DNA of 27,275 nucleotides. Origin: Candidatus Delongbacteria bacterium. Its GTDB lineage: Bacteria; UBA4055. Of the stretch, positions 1-8,840 are shown one piece after another; within the stretch, counting starts at the first letter, position 1; the number at the start of each line of letters is the position of its first letter. The position numbers and the translations under genes were made by a program. Below the pieces are notes generated by a model. That model was given only the letters and a program-made list of their open reading frames with translations. It did no database searches and was not told the DNA's origin. Location of the stretch: positions 6,552-33,826 of the forward strand of contig DMTS01000030.1 of assembly GCA_003477045.1 (NCBI GenBank). Direction: 5' to 3'.

Positions 1-15
1 CTAAAGAAAGGTATA

Positions 16-1260
16 ATGCCGAAAAATGAAAATACATATTATTTCGCAACCGAATGTAATGTGCTTTTAAAAAACAGAAATGTTGATAATTCAACATCAA
101 TTAGAGTTTACAAAGCCGGTGGCGGCTACAAAGCTCTCGAAAAAGCTATGACGATGGAACCTCAGGCAATTGCTGCGGAGGTAAAATCTTCAGCTATCAG
201 AGGTAGAGGCGGAGCGGGATTTCCTGCCGGTGTAAAATGGGGATTTTTGGCAAAAGGTACCGGAAAACCGGTTTATCTGATCTGCAACGCAGACGAAGGC
301 GAACCGGGTACTTTCAAAGACAGGCAGATAATGGAATACGATCCTCACCTATTGATAGAAGGTATGGCTATTTCAGCAAGAGCTATCGAAGCGAAACTCG
401 GATTTATCTATATCAGAGGTGAGTTCGACTGGATCGCAAATATTCTTGACAAAGCTGTAGATGAAGCAAAAGCTGACGGTAAACTAAATAACTTTGATAT
501 TATCGTTCACAGAGGCGCAGGAGCTTATGTTTGCGGTGAGGAAACAGCTCTTATAGAATCTATCGAAGGAAAAAGGGGGGAGCCGAGAATCAAACCTCCG
601 TTCCCTGCTGTTTCAGGTTTATACGGATGCCCGACGATCGTTAACAATGTCGAAACTCTTGCGAGCGTTCCTTTTATAATAGAAAAAGGCGCGGCGGAAT
701 TTAAAAAATTCGGATATGAAAATAATACAGGATTTAAACTTTACGGTATCAGCGGCAATATAAACAAACCCGGCGTTTATGAATATCCTATGGCTGTTCC
801 TTTCAGCAAGCTGCTTGAAGCAGCAGGTGGAGTAAAAGGTAAGCTTAAAGCCGTTATTGTAGGCGGATTGTCAGTTCCGATCCTTAAAGCTAACGAGATC
901 GAAGGACTGAACATGGATTACGATTCCTGTATCAAGCACGGAACAGGTCTCGGATCAGGCGGGGTGATGGTAATTAACGATGAGTTTTCAATACCTGAGC
1001 TTGCTTACAGAACAATAAAGTTCTATGCTCACGAAAGCTGCGGAAGATGCGCACCATGCCGTTACGGTTCTGATTCAATAAAAGAGCTTCTTAAAAAGCT
1101 TCTTGACAGAGAAGGAACAAAAGAGGATATCGAAACAATACTTCACATTTGCAAAAATGTTAAAGGTGTTACAATTTGTCCTACAGGCGAAGCCTTCACA
1201 GTTCCGATCAAAGCGATGGTGGAAAAATTCAGAGATGAATTTGAAACTTTAGTTAAATAA
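16..1260 (+). CDS. nuoF: NuoF-type NADH-binding flavoprotein subunit (complex I or [FeFe]-hydrogenase partner)
   Basis: This is the 51-kDa-type subunit that oxidises NADH with FMN and passes electrons to a [4Fe-4S] cluster. The glycine-rich nucleotide/FMN segment GRGGAGFPAG is at residues 63-72 and NADEGEPGTFKDR at 91-103. The N3-type cluster ligands are C342, C345 and C348 in ESCGRCAPCR, plus C388. At 414 residues it is a minimal NuoF, lacking the thioredoxin-like N-terminal domain and the C-terminal 2[4Fe-4S] extension usual in HydB/HndC subunits of bifurcating hydrogenases. A purine-rich site (AGAAAGG) precedes the ATG. Upstream partners lie outside the window. The neighbouring hydGEF genes make a role beside an [FeFe] hydrogenase possible, but complex I membership is equally compatible. 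The protein family is certain; the parent complex is not. Confidence 0.93.
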   Translation: MPKNENTYYFATECNVLLKNRNVDNSTSIRVYKAGGGYKALEKAMTMEPQAIAAEVKSSAIRGRGGAGFPAGVKWGFLAKGTGKPVYLICNADEGEPGTFKDRQIMEYDPHLLIEGMAISARAIEAKLGFIYIRGEFDWIANILDKAVDEAKADGKLNNFDIIVHRGAGAYVCGEETALIESIEGKRGEPRIKPPFPAVSGLYGCPTIVNNVETLASVPFIIEKGAAEFKKFGYENNTGFKLYGISGNINKPGVYEYPMAVPFSKLLEAAGGVKGKLKAVIVGGLSVPILKANEIEGLNMDYDSCIKHGTGLGSGGVMVINDEFSIPELAYRTIKFYAHESCGRCAPCRYGSDSIKELLKKLLDREGTKEDIETILHICKNVKGVTICPTGEAFTVPIKAMVEKFRDEFETLVK

Positions 1261-1271
1261 CAAAGTAAATG

Positions 1272-1295
1272 AAGTGGGCTGTGCGCCCACTTTTT
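1272..1295 (+). terminator. Rho-independent terminator after nuoF
   Basis: A perfect 8-bp stem AAGTGGGC / GCCCACTT with a 5-nt loop (TGTGC) runs directly into a T tract. It lies 11 nt after the nuoF stop and about 17 nt before the hydG start. It should end or attenuate nuoF transcripts, so hydGEF is expressed by readthrough or from a promoter inside the nuoF end. Confidence 0.85.
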
Positions 1296-1311
1296 ACTTT
1301 AAAGGACATAA

Positions 1312-2697
1312 ATGGAAAAGATCATAGACAACAGCCGGATCGAAGAGTACCTGAAGAAAGCGGCTGCTCCCGACACTATCGAACTTAATGAGATATTATC
1401 TCATGCCCGCGAACTGAAAGGGATCAGCTTCAAAGAAGCCGAGAGGCTTCTTCTTGTAGAATCGGCTGAAGGCATAGACAGGCTGGCGGAAACAGCCAAT
1501 TTCATAAAAGAAGCCATCTACGGCAAAAGGCTTGTACTTTTCGCACCGCTGTATGTGTCGAACATGTGTAATAACGAGTGCCTGTACTGCGGTTTCAGAA
1601 AGAGCAATAAGGCAATATCAAGAAATACTCTTACAATGGAAGAGATCGGAAAGGAAACTGAGGCTCTGATAAATCAGGGTCATAAAAGAATCCTGCTCGT
1701 TTCAGGCGAAGGTCTGGGTAAAAGCGCTCTTGATTACACTATAGACGCGATAAATACGATTTACGCAGTTAAAATTCCGAAAGGGAATATCCGAAGGATA
1801 AATGTCAATATAGCCGCAATGGAAGTTGAACATTACATAAAACTTAACGCTGCGAAGATAGGAACTTATCAGCTGTTCCAGGAAACATATCACGAGCAAA
1901 CATACAGGCAGATGCATAAGTCGGGACCGAAGTCAGATTATGAGTATCATCTTGGAGCCATGGACAGAGCGATGGAAGGCGGTATCAGTGATGTCGGGGT
2001 CGGAATACTTTTCGGGCTGACCGATTATAAATACGAAATAATTGCGCTGCTTCAGCATATAAAACATCTTGAGGATAAATTCGGTGTCGGTCCGCATACT
2101 ATATCCGTTCCTCGGCTTGAACCGGCAACAGGTTCGGACATAGCTTCGAATCCGCCTTATCCAGTAACGGATTCCGATTTCAGGAAAATAATAGCTATCC
2201 TGAGGATAACAGTGCCTTATACAGGAATGATCTTAAGCACTAGGGAGAATGCTTCAATGAGAAGGGAAGCTCTCCACCTCGGAATTTCACAGATAAGCGC
2301 AGGATCAAAATCAGATCCGGGCGGATATACGAAAAAGGAGCATTCCGATGCTCAATTCTCCTTGGGAGACCACAGGTCGCTGGCTGAAGTAATTGAAGAC
2401 ATAGTTGACCTTGATCACATTCCCAGCTTCTGTACGGGCTGCTACCGTCTCGGAAGGGTGGGCAAGGATTTCATGGATCTTGCAAAGCCCGGACTTATCA
2501 AAGCCCACTGTTATCCGAATGCGATATTCACATTCACCGAGTATCTCGAAGATTTCGCGAATGACAGGCTTAAAGAAAAGGGATATGCTCTCATCGAAAG
2601 GACAATTAAAGAAAGTATCGCCGGTCTAAATCTTGAGGCAAGCGTAAGAAAGAACATTCAGGCTGTAAAGGACGGAAAAAGGGATCTGTATTTTTAA
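1312..2697 (+). CDS. hydG: [FeFe]-hydrogenase maturase HydG (radical SAM tyrosine lyase)
   Basis: HydG cleaves tyrosine with S-adenosylmethionine to p-cresol and a dehydroglycine fragment, giving the CO and CN ligands of the H-cluster as an Fe(CO)2CN synthon. The radical-SAM motif CNNECLYC is at C86, C90 and C93. The C-terminal auxiliary-cluster motif is C374-X2-C377-X22-C400, the CX2CX22C pattern diagnostic of HydG versus ThiH. Length (461 aa) is normal. An AAGGA Shine-Dalgarno site lies 5 nt before the ATG. The stop overlaps the hydE start by one base (TAATG), implying translational coupling. Family assignment is secure because both cluster motifs are intact. Confidence 0.98.
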   Translation: MEKIIDNSRIEEYLKKAAAPDTIELNEILSHARELKGISFKEAERLLLVESAEGIDRLAETANFIKEAIYGKRLVLFAPLYVSNMCNNECLYCGFRKSNKAISRNTLTMEEIGKETEALINQGHKRILLVSGEGLGKSALDYTIDAINTIYAVKIPKGNIRRINVNIAAMEVEHYIKLNAAKIGTYQLFQETYHEQTYRQMHKSGPKSDYEYHLGAMDRAMEGGISDVGVGILFGLTDYKYEIIALLQHIKHLEDKFGVGPHTISVPRLEPATGSDIASNPPYPVTDSDFRKIIAILRITVPYTGMILSTRENASMRREALHLGISQISAGSKSDPGGYTKKEHSDAQFSLGDHRSLAEVIEDIVDLDHIPSFCTGCYRLGRVGKDFMDLAKPGLIKAHCYPNAIFTFTEYLEDFANDRLKEKGYALIERTIKESIAGLNLEASVRKNIQAVKDGKRDLYF

Positions 2698-3722
2698 TGA
2701 TAAATCAGGCGCTTTTAAATATTGTAAGCGGTAATTTTTCAAAAGAGGATATAACATATCTTCTTATGCATGATGACGATTCAGAGCTGTTTGCGGCTGC
2801 CGACAGGATCAGAAAACAGTATGTCGGCGATGAAGTTCATATAAGAGAGATAATCGAGATCTCAAATTACTGTAAACAGCATTGTCTTTACTGCGGCATT
2901 CAGGCGCAGAACAAAAATGTCGTAAGATACAGGATGAAGCCCGATGAAATAATAGAAAGGGTCAGATGGTCTCTGCCTCTCGGGTACCGTTCCGTAGTGC
3001 TTCAATCAGGCGAAGATGAAGCATGGGACGATGAGACCGTATGCAGGATCATCAGAGAGATAAAAGCGATGGATATTTCGCTTACGCTTTCATTCGGCGA
3101 GAAAAGCAGGGAAACTTTTAGAAAGTACAGGGAAGCCGGCGCCGACAGGTATCTTCTGAAGCATGAAACTTCAGACGAGAAGCTTTATACTTATCTTGAC
3201 CCCGGAATGACTTTCGCTAACAGGATTAAATGTCAGAAAGATCTGAAAGAACTCGGTTTTCAGGTAGGATCAGGCATTATGATCGGGCTGCCCGGCCAGA
3301 CGATTGAATCAATAGCGGATGATATTATGCTGTTTTTCAGCATGGATTACGATATGATAGGAATAAGTCCCTTCATACCTCACGGAGACACTATTATAGG
3401 CGCTTCTAAGAAAGGAGACCCGGCTATCGTCAGAAAAACAGTAGCGATAACAAGGATAATGTTAAAGGACATTCATCTGCCTGTAACAACCGCTTATTCT
3501 ACGCTCAGTGATTTTGAAGGCAAGCTTGAAATGCTCTCATCGGGAGCAAATGTCATCATGCCTAACATCACCCCGATGGAATACAGGGATAAATATGTTA
3601 TTTATCCGGACAAGGATTCAAAGGACATCGAACCTTTTGAATACAAAAAGAAGCTTGAAGCACTGCTGAAAAGCGCGGGCAGGACAATTGGCACGACTTA
3701 CGGGCACAGGATAAAAAAATAA
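2697..3722 (+). CDS. hydE: [FeFe]-hydrogenase maturase HydE (radical SAM)
   Basis: HydE is the radical-SAM enzyme that acts on the HydG-derived Fe synthon during assembly of the diiron subcluster. The CKQHCLYC motif gives C59, C63 and C66 as ligands of the SAM-binding [4Fe-4S] cluster. The C-terminal half has the family segment PNITPMEYRDKYVIYP. The C-terminal Cys that can bind a second, dispensable cluster in some HydE proteins are absent. Length 341 aa is typical. It is coupled to hydG by a one-base overlap and followed after 14 nt by hydF, so the three maturases form one unit. Confidence 0.97.
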   Translation: MINQALLNIVSGNFSKEDITYLLMHDDDSELFAAADRIRKQYVGDEVHIREIIEISNYCKQHCLYCGIQAQNKNVVRYRMKPDEIIERVRWSLPLGYRSVVLQSGEDEAWDDETVCRIIREIKAMDISLTLSFGEKSRETFRKYREAGADRYLLKHETSDEKLYTYLDPGMTFANRIKCQKDLKELGFQVGSGIMIGLPGQTIESIADDIMLFFSMDYDMIGISPFIPHGDTIIGASKKGDPAIVRKTVAITRIMLKDIHLPVTTAYSTLSDFEGKLEMLSSGANVIMPNITPMEYRDKYVIYPDKDSKDIEPFEYKKKLEALLKSAGRTIGTTYGHRIKK

Positions 3723-3736
3723 CCTGCGGGATAAAT

Positions 3737-5017
3737 ATGGAAAGAATAAATATCGGAATTTTCGGAAGAGTGAATTCAGGAAAATCCACCCTTATGAACC
3801 TCATAACTCAGCAGGAGACTTCGATCGTGGATCCTACCCCGGGCACGACTGCCGATGTCAAAACTACCGTTATGGAAATTCATGAGCTGGGTCCGGTAAA
3901 GATCTTCGATACCGCGGGCATTGACGAGAAAGGCATTCTCGGCGAAAAGAAAAAGCAGAAAACATTCAATGCACTGAAAAGATCTGACATAGTTCTTGTC
4001 GTGATAAACACTAATAATTCAGATATCGTTAAAGATAATTTCCTGACCGAAAAAGAGGTTGTATCCTCGTCGGCGGGGCGCGGTAAAGAAGTATTCGTGA
4101 TCTATAATAAATTCAAAGGCGGTTCAGCTACAATGGAAAAGCTGCAGGCTATTAGCGGAAGAAATTTTCCATCGGTCGAGCTTGATCTGTCCGACAGATC
4201 GAATTATACGGTTCTTGTCGATTTTCTGAAGGCTAATTCCAAACTTCAGCCCGCAAAAACTCCGCTGCTGCCTGATTTGGACAGAAATAAAATTGTATTT
4301 TTAAATATTCCGATAGATGATGAAAGTCCCGAAGGCAGATTCCTCAAACCGCAGATGATGGCGGAGGAATATCTTGTACGCAGATATGTGCCTACTTTCG
4401 CATACAGAATGGATCTCGCCAGAGCGAGGAGCATCATAGCTGAGGAAGTTGCCGCGGAGAAGAAGAGATTCGACGATTTCATTTTTCTGCTGGGAAGGGA
4501 AGGGCGCATTCAGCTGCTGATAACAGATTCGCAGGCTATGGACATTATATCAAAATGGACGAAAAATGCACCTTATATGGTCACGACTTTCTCAATAATG
4601 ATGATAAATTTTTTAAGCAGAGGAAATCTTGAGCTTTTCGTCAACGGGGTTAAGGCTTTCAAAGCGCTCAAACCGGGAGATAAGGTCATGATAGCCGAAG
4701 GCTGCAATCACGACAGAAAGGCCGAGGATATCGGAACAGTTCAGATACCGAAAAAGATCGAGGCTTTGTTCGGAAAAGGCGCAATTCAGATAGATCACTA
4801 TTTCGGAAGAGTGTTCGCCGAAAACGATAAGCTCAAAGAATACAAACTCGTTATTCACTGCGGAGGCTGCATGCTCGATCAGCAGGCGATCGCTTCAAGG
4901 ATTGAAGACCTGATAGAATCAGGCGTCAGTTTCACGAATTTCGGTGTTCTTTTATCTTATTTCCAGGGTGAGGAAGCTCTGAATAAAGTCATTGAACCGT
5001 TCGGACTGAAAGTGTAG
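3737..5017 (+). CDS. hydF: [FeFe]-hydrogenase maturation GTPase HydF
   Basis: HydF is the GTPase scaffold on which the diiron subcluster is assembled and from which it is delivered to apo-HydA. The N-terminal GTPase domain shows the P-loop GRVNSGKST at 10-18 and the G3 motif DTAG at 58-61. The C-terminal cluster-binding domain carries the three conserved Cys: C323 in EGCNH, and C375 and C378 in HCGGC. Length 426 aa is normal. It ends the + strand maturation operon and converges on the - strand operon, leaving only about 105 nt between the stops. Confidence 0.97.
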   Translation: MERINIGIFGRVNSGKSTLMNLITQQETSIVDPTPGTTADVKTTVMEIHELGPVKIFDTAGIDEKGILGEKKKQKTFNALKRSDIVLVVINTNNSDIVKDNFLTEKEVVSSSAGRGKEVFVIYNKFKGGSATMEKLQAISGRNFPSVELDLSDRSNYTVLVDFLKANSKLQPAKTPLLPDLDRNKIVFLNIPIDDESPEGRFLKPQMMAEEYLVRRYVPTFAYRMDLARARSIIAEEVAAEKKRFDDFIFLLGREGRIQLLITDSQAMDIISKWTKNAPYMVTTFSIMMINFLSRGNLELFVNGVKAFKALKPGDKVMIAEGCNHDRKAEDIGTVQIPKKIEALFGKGAIQIDHYFGRVFAENDKLKEYKLVIHCGGCMLDQQAIASRIEDLIESGVSFTNFGVLLSYFQGEEALNKVIEPFGLKV

Positions 5018-5122
5018 GTAAATCAAAGAGTTAAAACAAATAAGCTGTAATACAAAAGATCGGGCGGTAAATTCAATGTCAAACGCATAGTAGGTTATGA
5101 TTTTCAATAGCGTTGGATATTT

Positions 5123-5869
5123 TTATCTTCCGATGAGATCTAATAATCCATTTTCAATATTGAGCGGATGAGGGGGATTTCCGGGAATATAAAGGTCAAC
5201 TTTTATGCGGTTCAGAAATTCTCTGTTCAGTGCCTTACTGCCTGCGAATATTCCTCCGCTTATGGCATCAGTTCCGCAGAGTATAAAAACTTTAGGTTCA
5301 GGAACTGCTTTCCATGCAATTTCGACAGCTTCAGCCATGCTCTCTGTGATCGGGCCTGTTACGAGAATTCCGTCCGCGTGACGGGGTGAGGCTACAAATT
5401 CTATTCCGTATCTGCCCATATCAAAATTTGCGTTCCCGCATGCGTTCAACTCAAATTCAGCTGAATTGTCTCCGCCTGCTGATACCTGTCTCAGCTTGAA
5501 TGAGTTTTTGAATATATCTTTTATTTCCGGTCTGATCGCTTCCCGATCTATTTCAATCGGAAGATTTTCGCCTTCTTTAACTATAAGGCGTTCAGGTATA
5601 TTTGTAGATAATTTATAATCTGTTGTAAAGGTTATCTTTTCAGGAAACCGGAACGCACATTCTCCGCAGAAAGTACATTTGCCAAGGTCGATTCTGACAG
5701 GATTAGCTGATATAGCAGAGACCGGGCATAATTCAACAAGTTTATTTTCATCCACTTTAACGGTGCTGATCTCAGGCCTGCCTCTAAAAGGTTTAGGCAG
5801 CTGAACATTTTTCGGGTCAGTGATGAACTGTTTTCCGTTATGAATTATTATCTTTATTTCGTCTAGCAT
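5123..5869 (-). CDS. HyfH-HyfI fusion, downstream cassette: ferredoxin domain plus degenerate NuoB-like small subunit
   Basis: This 248-aa protein fuses a HycF/NuoI-like domain (residues 1-80, with the family segment FRGRP at 28-32) to a HycG/NuoB-like domain (about 125-248). In the ferredoxin part only C48 and C65, C68, C71 remain, enough for one [4Fe-4S] cluster; the next motif position is Phe75 instead of Cys. In the small-subunit part the family fold signature (GRYGIEFVASPRHADG) is intact. The four expected N2 ligands are instead D134, A137, D201 (GTDAISGG) and N231 (PGNPPHP), so no proximal cluster is expected. It is the last gene of the operon, 11 nt after hyfG. The subunit family is clear; activity is unknown. 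It is not a simple pseudogene because the rest is well conserved with the other copy. Confidence 0.9.
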   Translation of the reverse strand: MLDEIKIIIHNGKQFITDPKNVQLPKPFRGRPEISTVKVDENKLVELCPVSAISANPVRIDLGKCTFCGECAFRFPEKITFTTDYKLSTNIPERLIVKEGENLPIEIDREAIRPEIKDIFKNSFKLRQVSAGGDNSAEFELNACGNANFDMGRYGIEFVASPRHADGILVTGPITESMAEAVEIAWKAVPEPKVFILCGTDAISGGIFAGSKALNREFLNRIKVDLYIPGNPPHPLNIENGLLDLIGR

Positions 5870-5880
5870 GATAAATTTCC

Positions 5881-7404
5881 TTAAAGGTCATAGCCGCAAT
5901 AACTCAAATTGTAGCTTTTATTGTTGATCGGGAAATCGGATATTTCCAGATTTCTGAGAGAAAGTTCAAGCGCTTTCCAGTTGTGCATAGACGGGTCTTT
6001 TATTTTATAAAACATCAGGCTTCCGGTTTCATCAGTAATTGCGCAGTGGCAGATCTCTCCGCGCCAGCCTTCTGTAAGAGAAATGGCAAAACTGTCCGGC
6101 TTCAACTGAATTTCAGACGGCGGTTTTCCTGACGGGATATCAAAATTGCAGTTTTCTAAAATGTTTCTAATCCATGCGATAGATCTCTTTATTTCTTTCC
6201 TGCGCAGCAGAAAGCGTGAGAAAACATCGCCTTTAGGTAATATTACAGGCGCTATCGGAAATTCTATATAGCCTGCGAACGGATGTGAAGAACGGATGTC
6301 GCGGTTTACATTTGCCATGCGGGCTGTCATGCCTACTCCGCCTATTGTTCTTATAAGTTTTTCATCCACTGTTCCGATATCATCAAAACGATTTTCTACG
6401 CTTGAAAGCTTATATGTCCGGTGAGCCAGCTCGACAAATTGAAATTCAAATTTGGATAGTACTTCAAGAAGCCGTTCTTTATGATCATTGGTGAACGGCA
6501 GGTTTATCCCGCCCGGTCTGATCATACCTTTGCCGAGCCTGTTTCCGCACCATGACTGAGTATAGTTGATAATTCCGGTACGAAGTATAGCGAAAATATT
6601 TGCACCTAATCCATAAGCTACATCCGTACACAAAGCGGCTATATCGCCCACATGAATTGCTATCCGTTCAAGTTCAAGCGCAATAGCCCGCTCTACCATA
6701 AGCTGTTCGCTTATTTTGATATCTCCCAAAGTTTCCATGAGCTGTGCGAACGCAAGGCTGTGTCCGACAGCAGTATCTCCGGCGATCGATTCAGAAATAA
6801 TTACACGCTGGAGAAGCTGCTTTTTTTCAAGCATCAGAGCTTCAACTCCGCGGTGCTGCCATCCGAGCTGGATCTCAAGGTGAAGCACATTTTCGCCGTT
6901 GCAGATGAACCTGAAATGTCCGGGCTCAATTATACCGGCATGAACAGGTCCCACTCCCACTTCGTGGAGTTCATGGCTGTTTATCTTATAGAACGGATAA
7001 TCGTTCACTTTCAAATTCCGATCAAACCTGTCGTGCGGAAAACGCACAGGTTTCAGCCACGGGTGATCTTTGAAATCTATACCATAATTTTCAAAAATTT
7101 CGCGCTCGAAAATGTGAAGCGCTATAATTTTTGGAGTCAGCGAATTCAGCTGTTTAGATTCAGAAGACGCTAAGAAATGCGATAATAGAATTATGTCTCC
7201 TGCCGTATCATCAGCTATCGCTGCGATGAATTTAAGCCCGTTCTTATCAGGAAAAGCAAAATAATTAACGCAGTGATTTTGATCTTTAGACAAAAGTTCC
7301 ACTACCAAAGAGCTGAAGTCCGCATAAGAGTAAACCGGTATTATATTCAGACCGGTTACCGAATTGTTCTTTACCCTGCAGATATTTTGATTTTTATCAG
7401 TCAT
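5881..7404 (-). CDS. hyfG: HyfG/Ehr-type large subunit without [NiFe] ligands, downstream cassette
   Basis: This protein has a NuoC-like N-terminal domain (about 1-125, ending near HIFEREIFENYGI) and a NuoD/HycE-like large-subunit domain. The family segment GPVHAGIIEPGHFRF is at 152-166. In [NiFe] group 4 enzymes the metal is held by Cys in ICGIC near the middle and DPCxxC near the end. Here the aligned positions read ESIAGDT (205-211; Ala208, Thr211) and DPSMHN (470-475; Ser472, Asn475), so all four ligands are missing. This matches Ehr-type complexes, which are known to lack the nickel ligands. Length (507 aa) and the conserved C-terminus (NLSYCGYDL) indicate an intact protein. It probably lies on the cytoplasmic face on HyfC and the HyfHI fusion. 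Confidence 0.92.
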   Translation of the reverse strand: MTDKNQNICRVKNNSVTGLNIIPVYSYADFSSLVVELLSKDQNHCVNYFAFPDKNGLKFIAAIADDTAGDIILLSHFLASSESKQLNSLTPKIIALHIFEREIFENYGIDFKDHPWLKPVRFPHDRFDRNLKVNDYPFYKINSHELHEVGVGPVHAGIIEPGHFRFICNGENVLHLEIQLGWQHRGVEALMLEKKQLLQRVIISESIAGDTAVGHSLAFAQLMETLGDIKISEQLMVERAIALELERIAIHVGDIAALCTDVAYGLGANIFAILRTGIINYTQSWCGNRLGKGMIRPGGINLPFTNDHKERLLEVLSKFEFQFVELAHRTYKLSSVENRFDDIGTVDEKLIRTIGGVGMTARMANVNRDIRSSHPFAGYIEFPIAPVILPKGDVFSRFLLRRKEIKRSIAWIRNILENCNFDIPSGKPPSEIQLKPDSFAISLTEGWRGEICHCAITDETGSLMFYKIKDPSMHNWKALELSLRNLEISDFPINNKSYNLSYCGYDL

Positions 7405-7410
7405 AATTCT

Positions 7411-8838
7411 CTAATTTAAGTTTTGAACAACAGAATTCATAAGTTCTTTAATAAAACCTGGAGTAAAATAAGCCAGGTAGAAGACCAGTCCGAAAAGAAT
7501 GATCTGCGAAACAGGTTCATATTTATTGATTATCGCCTTATCTTTCTGAAAATTATCGGGCAGTTTTCCGTACAGCAGCTGCATAGAATATTTGAAGATC
7601 ACATACATGACTACAGAAAGTAAAACAATTATAGCTATAGCTATGTAACTGTAACCTTCAGAAAAGAGAGCTCTAAGGATAAGATATTCGCTTACGAATA
7701 AACCTGACGGAGGCACTGCTGTCGCGGTCATTAAACCGAGCAGATAAACAAGCGCACTGAATCCATTCTGCTTCATATAGTCGCCGGAATCATGGATCCA
7801 TCCGCTCAGATAATATGCCCTGATCTGTCCGTAATGTAAAAATATCCCTGTTTTTGCAAGCGAGTGAAGCATAATATGCAGAATGGCCGCATACAGTCCC
7901 GGTTTTCCCAATGATAAAGCTATTATGACAAGAGCCATATGCTCCATACTTGAATAAGCGAACATTCGACTGAACCGTTTAACTTTGAAAAGCTGAACGG
8001 ACATGATAACGAGACTGGTCATCCCGATTATTAGCAGAACGCGGTTAGCCCAGACTGCTGATTCTGTTCCGGAAATTATACTGTATAGACGGAAGATCGC
8101 AACAAAACCGCCGTTCAATACAGCGGTTGAAGTAAGAGCGTTTACAGGGAACGGAGCGATGGTCTTCGCGTCAACAGTGGCCGGATATAGCGGGAAAATA
8201 TTCATTTTGATACTGTAACCGGTCACTAAAAGCAGGAAGGCTGCTTTCATGAAAAGCGGGTCGATCAAATGAGATACAGCCTGAAGATGGGTGTAAGACA
8301 ATGAGGAATCCTGTGCGTTACTTACTTTTACTGACAAAAGGAGAATTCCTATAAAAGCAAGAACGATCCCGAAAGATGAGATAAAAAGGAATTTCCATGC
8401 GGCTTCCAGCGCGTCAGGATACCTTTCATGATAGATCAGAAATGTAACGGCGACAGTGGTTATCTCAAGGCTGACCCATACAATAACGATATTGTCAGCA
8501 AAATATATGCTGCTTAAAGCCGTTGAAAGTATGATTATCAGGCTTATAAATCTTCCTTTCATTTTTCTATCCGGTATATATCTGTCAAGAAAATATCTGA
8601 TGTGCCAGAAAACAGGGATAAGTATTATGCTCAGCAACCCGTTAAGTATTATACCAAGGCTGTCGAATTTATAATAAACTGAATCAAGATCGTTCAAGTT
8701 GATATAGGCATAAATTGAAAGCGAAATATGAAGAAGGCTGTAGATCGAAGCTGCGGAAAAATTTATGCTCCGGTTCTTATTCGAAAAGACCGATAAGGCT
8801 AAAAGTGTTGATATTATAAAGAAAAACAATAGTGCCAT
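7411..8838 (-). CDS. hyfF: HyfF-like antiporter-type membrane subunit, downstream cassette
   Basis: This 475-aa, highly hydrophobic protein has about 13-14 membrane segments and belongs to the NuoN/HyfF/Mrp-antiporter family. The proton-path Glu of the transmembrane helix 5 region is E125 in WVSLEITT, and the helix 7 Lys is K211 in GYSIKMNIFP. The usual His after that Lys (PMHT in the other copy) is Tyr218 here. The typical WLPDAH segment is changed to PATVDA. It has 2 nt upstream spacing to hyfE and 6 nt downstream spacing to hyfG, as expected in one operon. It is likely one of two ion-conducting channels of this complex. Confidence 0.9.
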   Translation of the reverse strand: MALLFFFIISTLLALSVFSNKNRSINFSAASIYSLLHISLSIYAYINLNDLDSVYYKFDSLGIILNGLLSIILIPVFWHIRYFLDRYIPDRKMKGRFISLIIILSTALSSIYFADNIVIVWVSLEITTVAVTFLIYHERYPDALEAAWKFLFISSFGIVLAFIGILLLSVKVSNAQDSSLSYTHLQAVSHLIDPLFMKAAFLLLVTGYSIKMNIFPLYPATVDAKTIAPFPVNALTSTAVLNGGFVAIFRLYSIISGTESAVWANRVLLIIGMTSLVIMSVQLFKVKRFSRMFAYSSMEHMALVIIALSLGKPGLYAAILHIMLHSLAKTGIFLHYGQIRAYYLSGWIHDSGDYMKQNGFSALVYLLGLMTATAVPPSGLFVSEYLILRALFSEGYSYIAIAIIVLLSVVMYVIFKYSMQLLYGKLPDNFQKDKAIINKYEPVSQIILFGLVFYLAYFTPGFIKELMNSVVQNLN

Positions 8839-8840
8839 TT

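Noticed and set aside
16..1260. HydB/HndC subunit of an electron-bifurcating hydrogenase
   Set aside because: The protein lacks the N-terminal thioredoxin-like and C-terminal 2[4Fe-4S] domains usual for that type; the possibility stays open only through the hydGEF context outside this gene.
5018..5122. Possible hairpin AACGC ... GCGTT between hydF and the - strand operon as a terminator
   Set aside because: The stem is only five or six pairs with a loop of over 20 nt and an interrupted T tract; not strong enough to call.
6652..7173. 173-aa open frame on the + strand
   Set aside because: It lies entirely antisense to hyfG, whose motifs are clear; no ribosome site or protein features support it.
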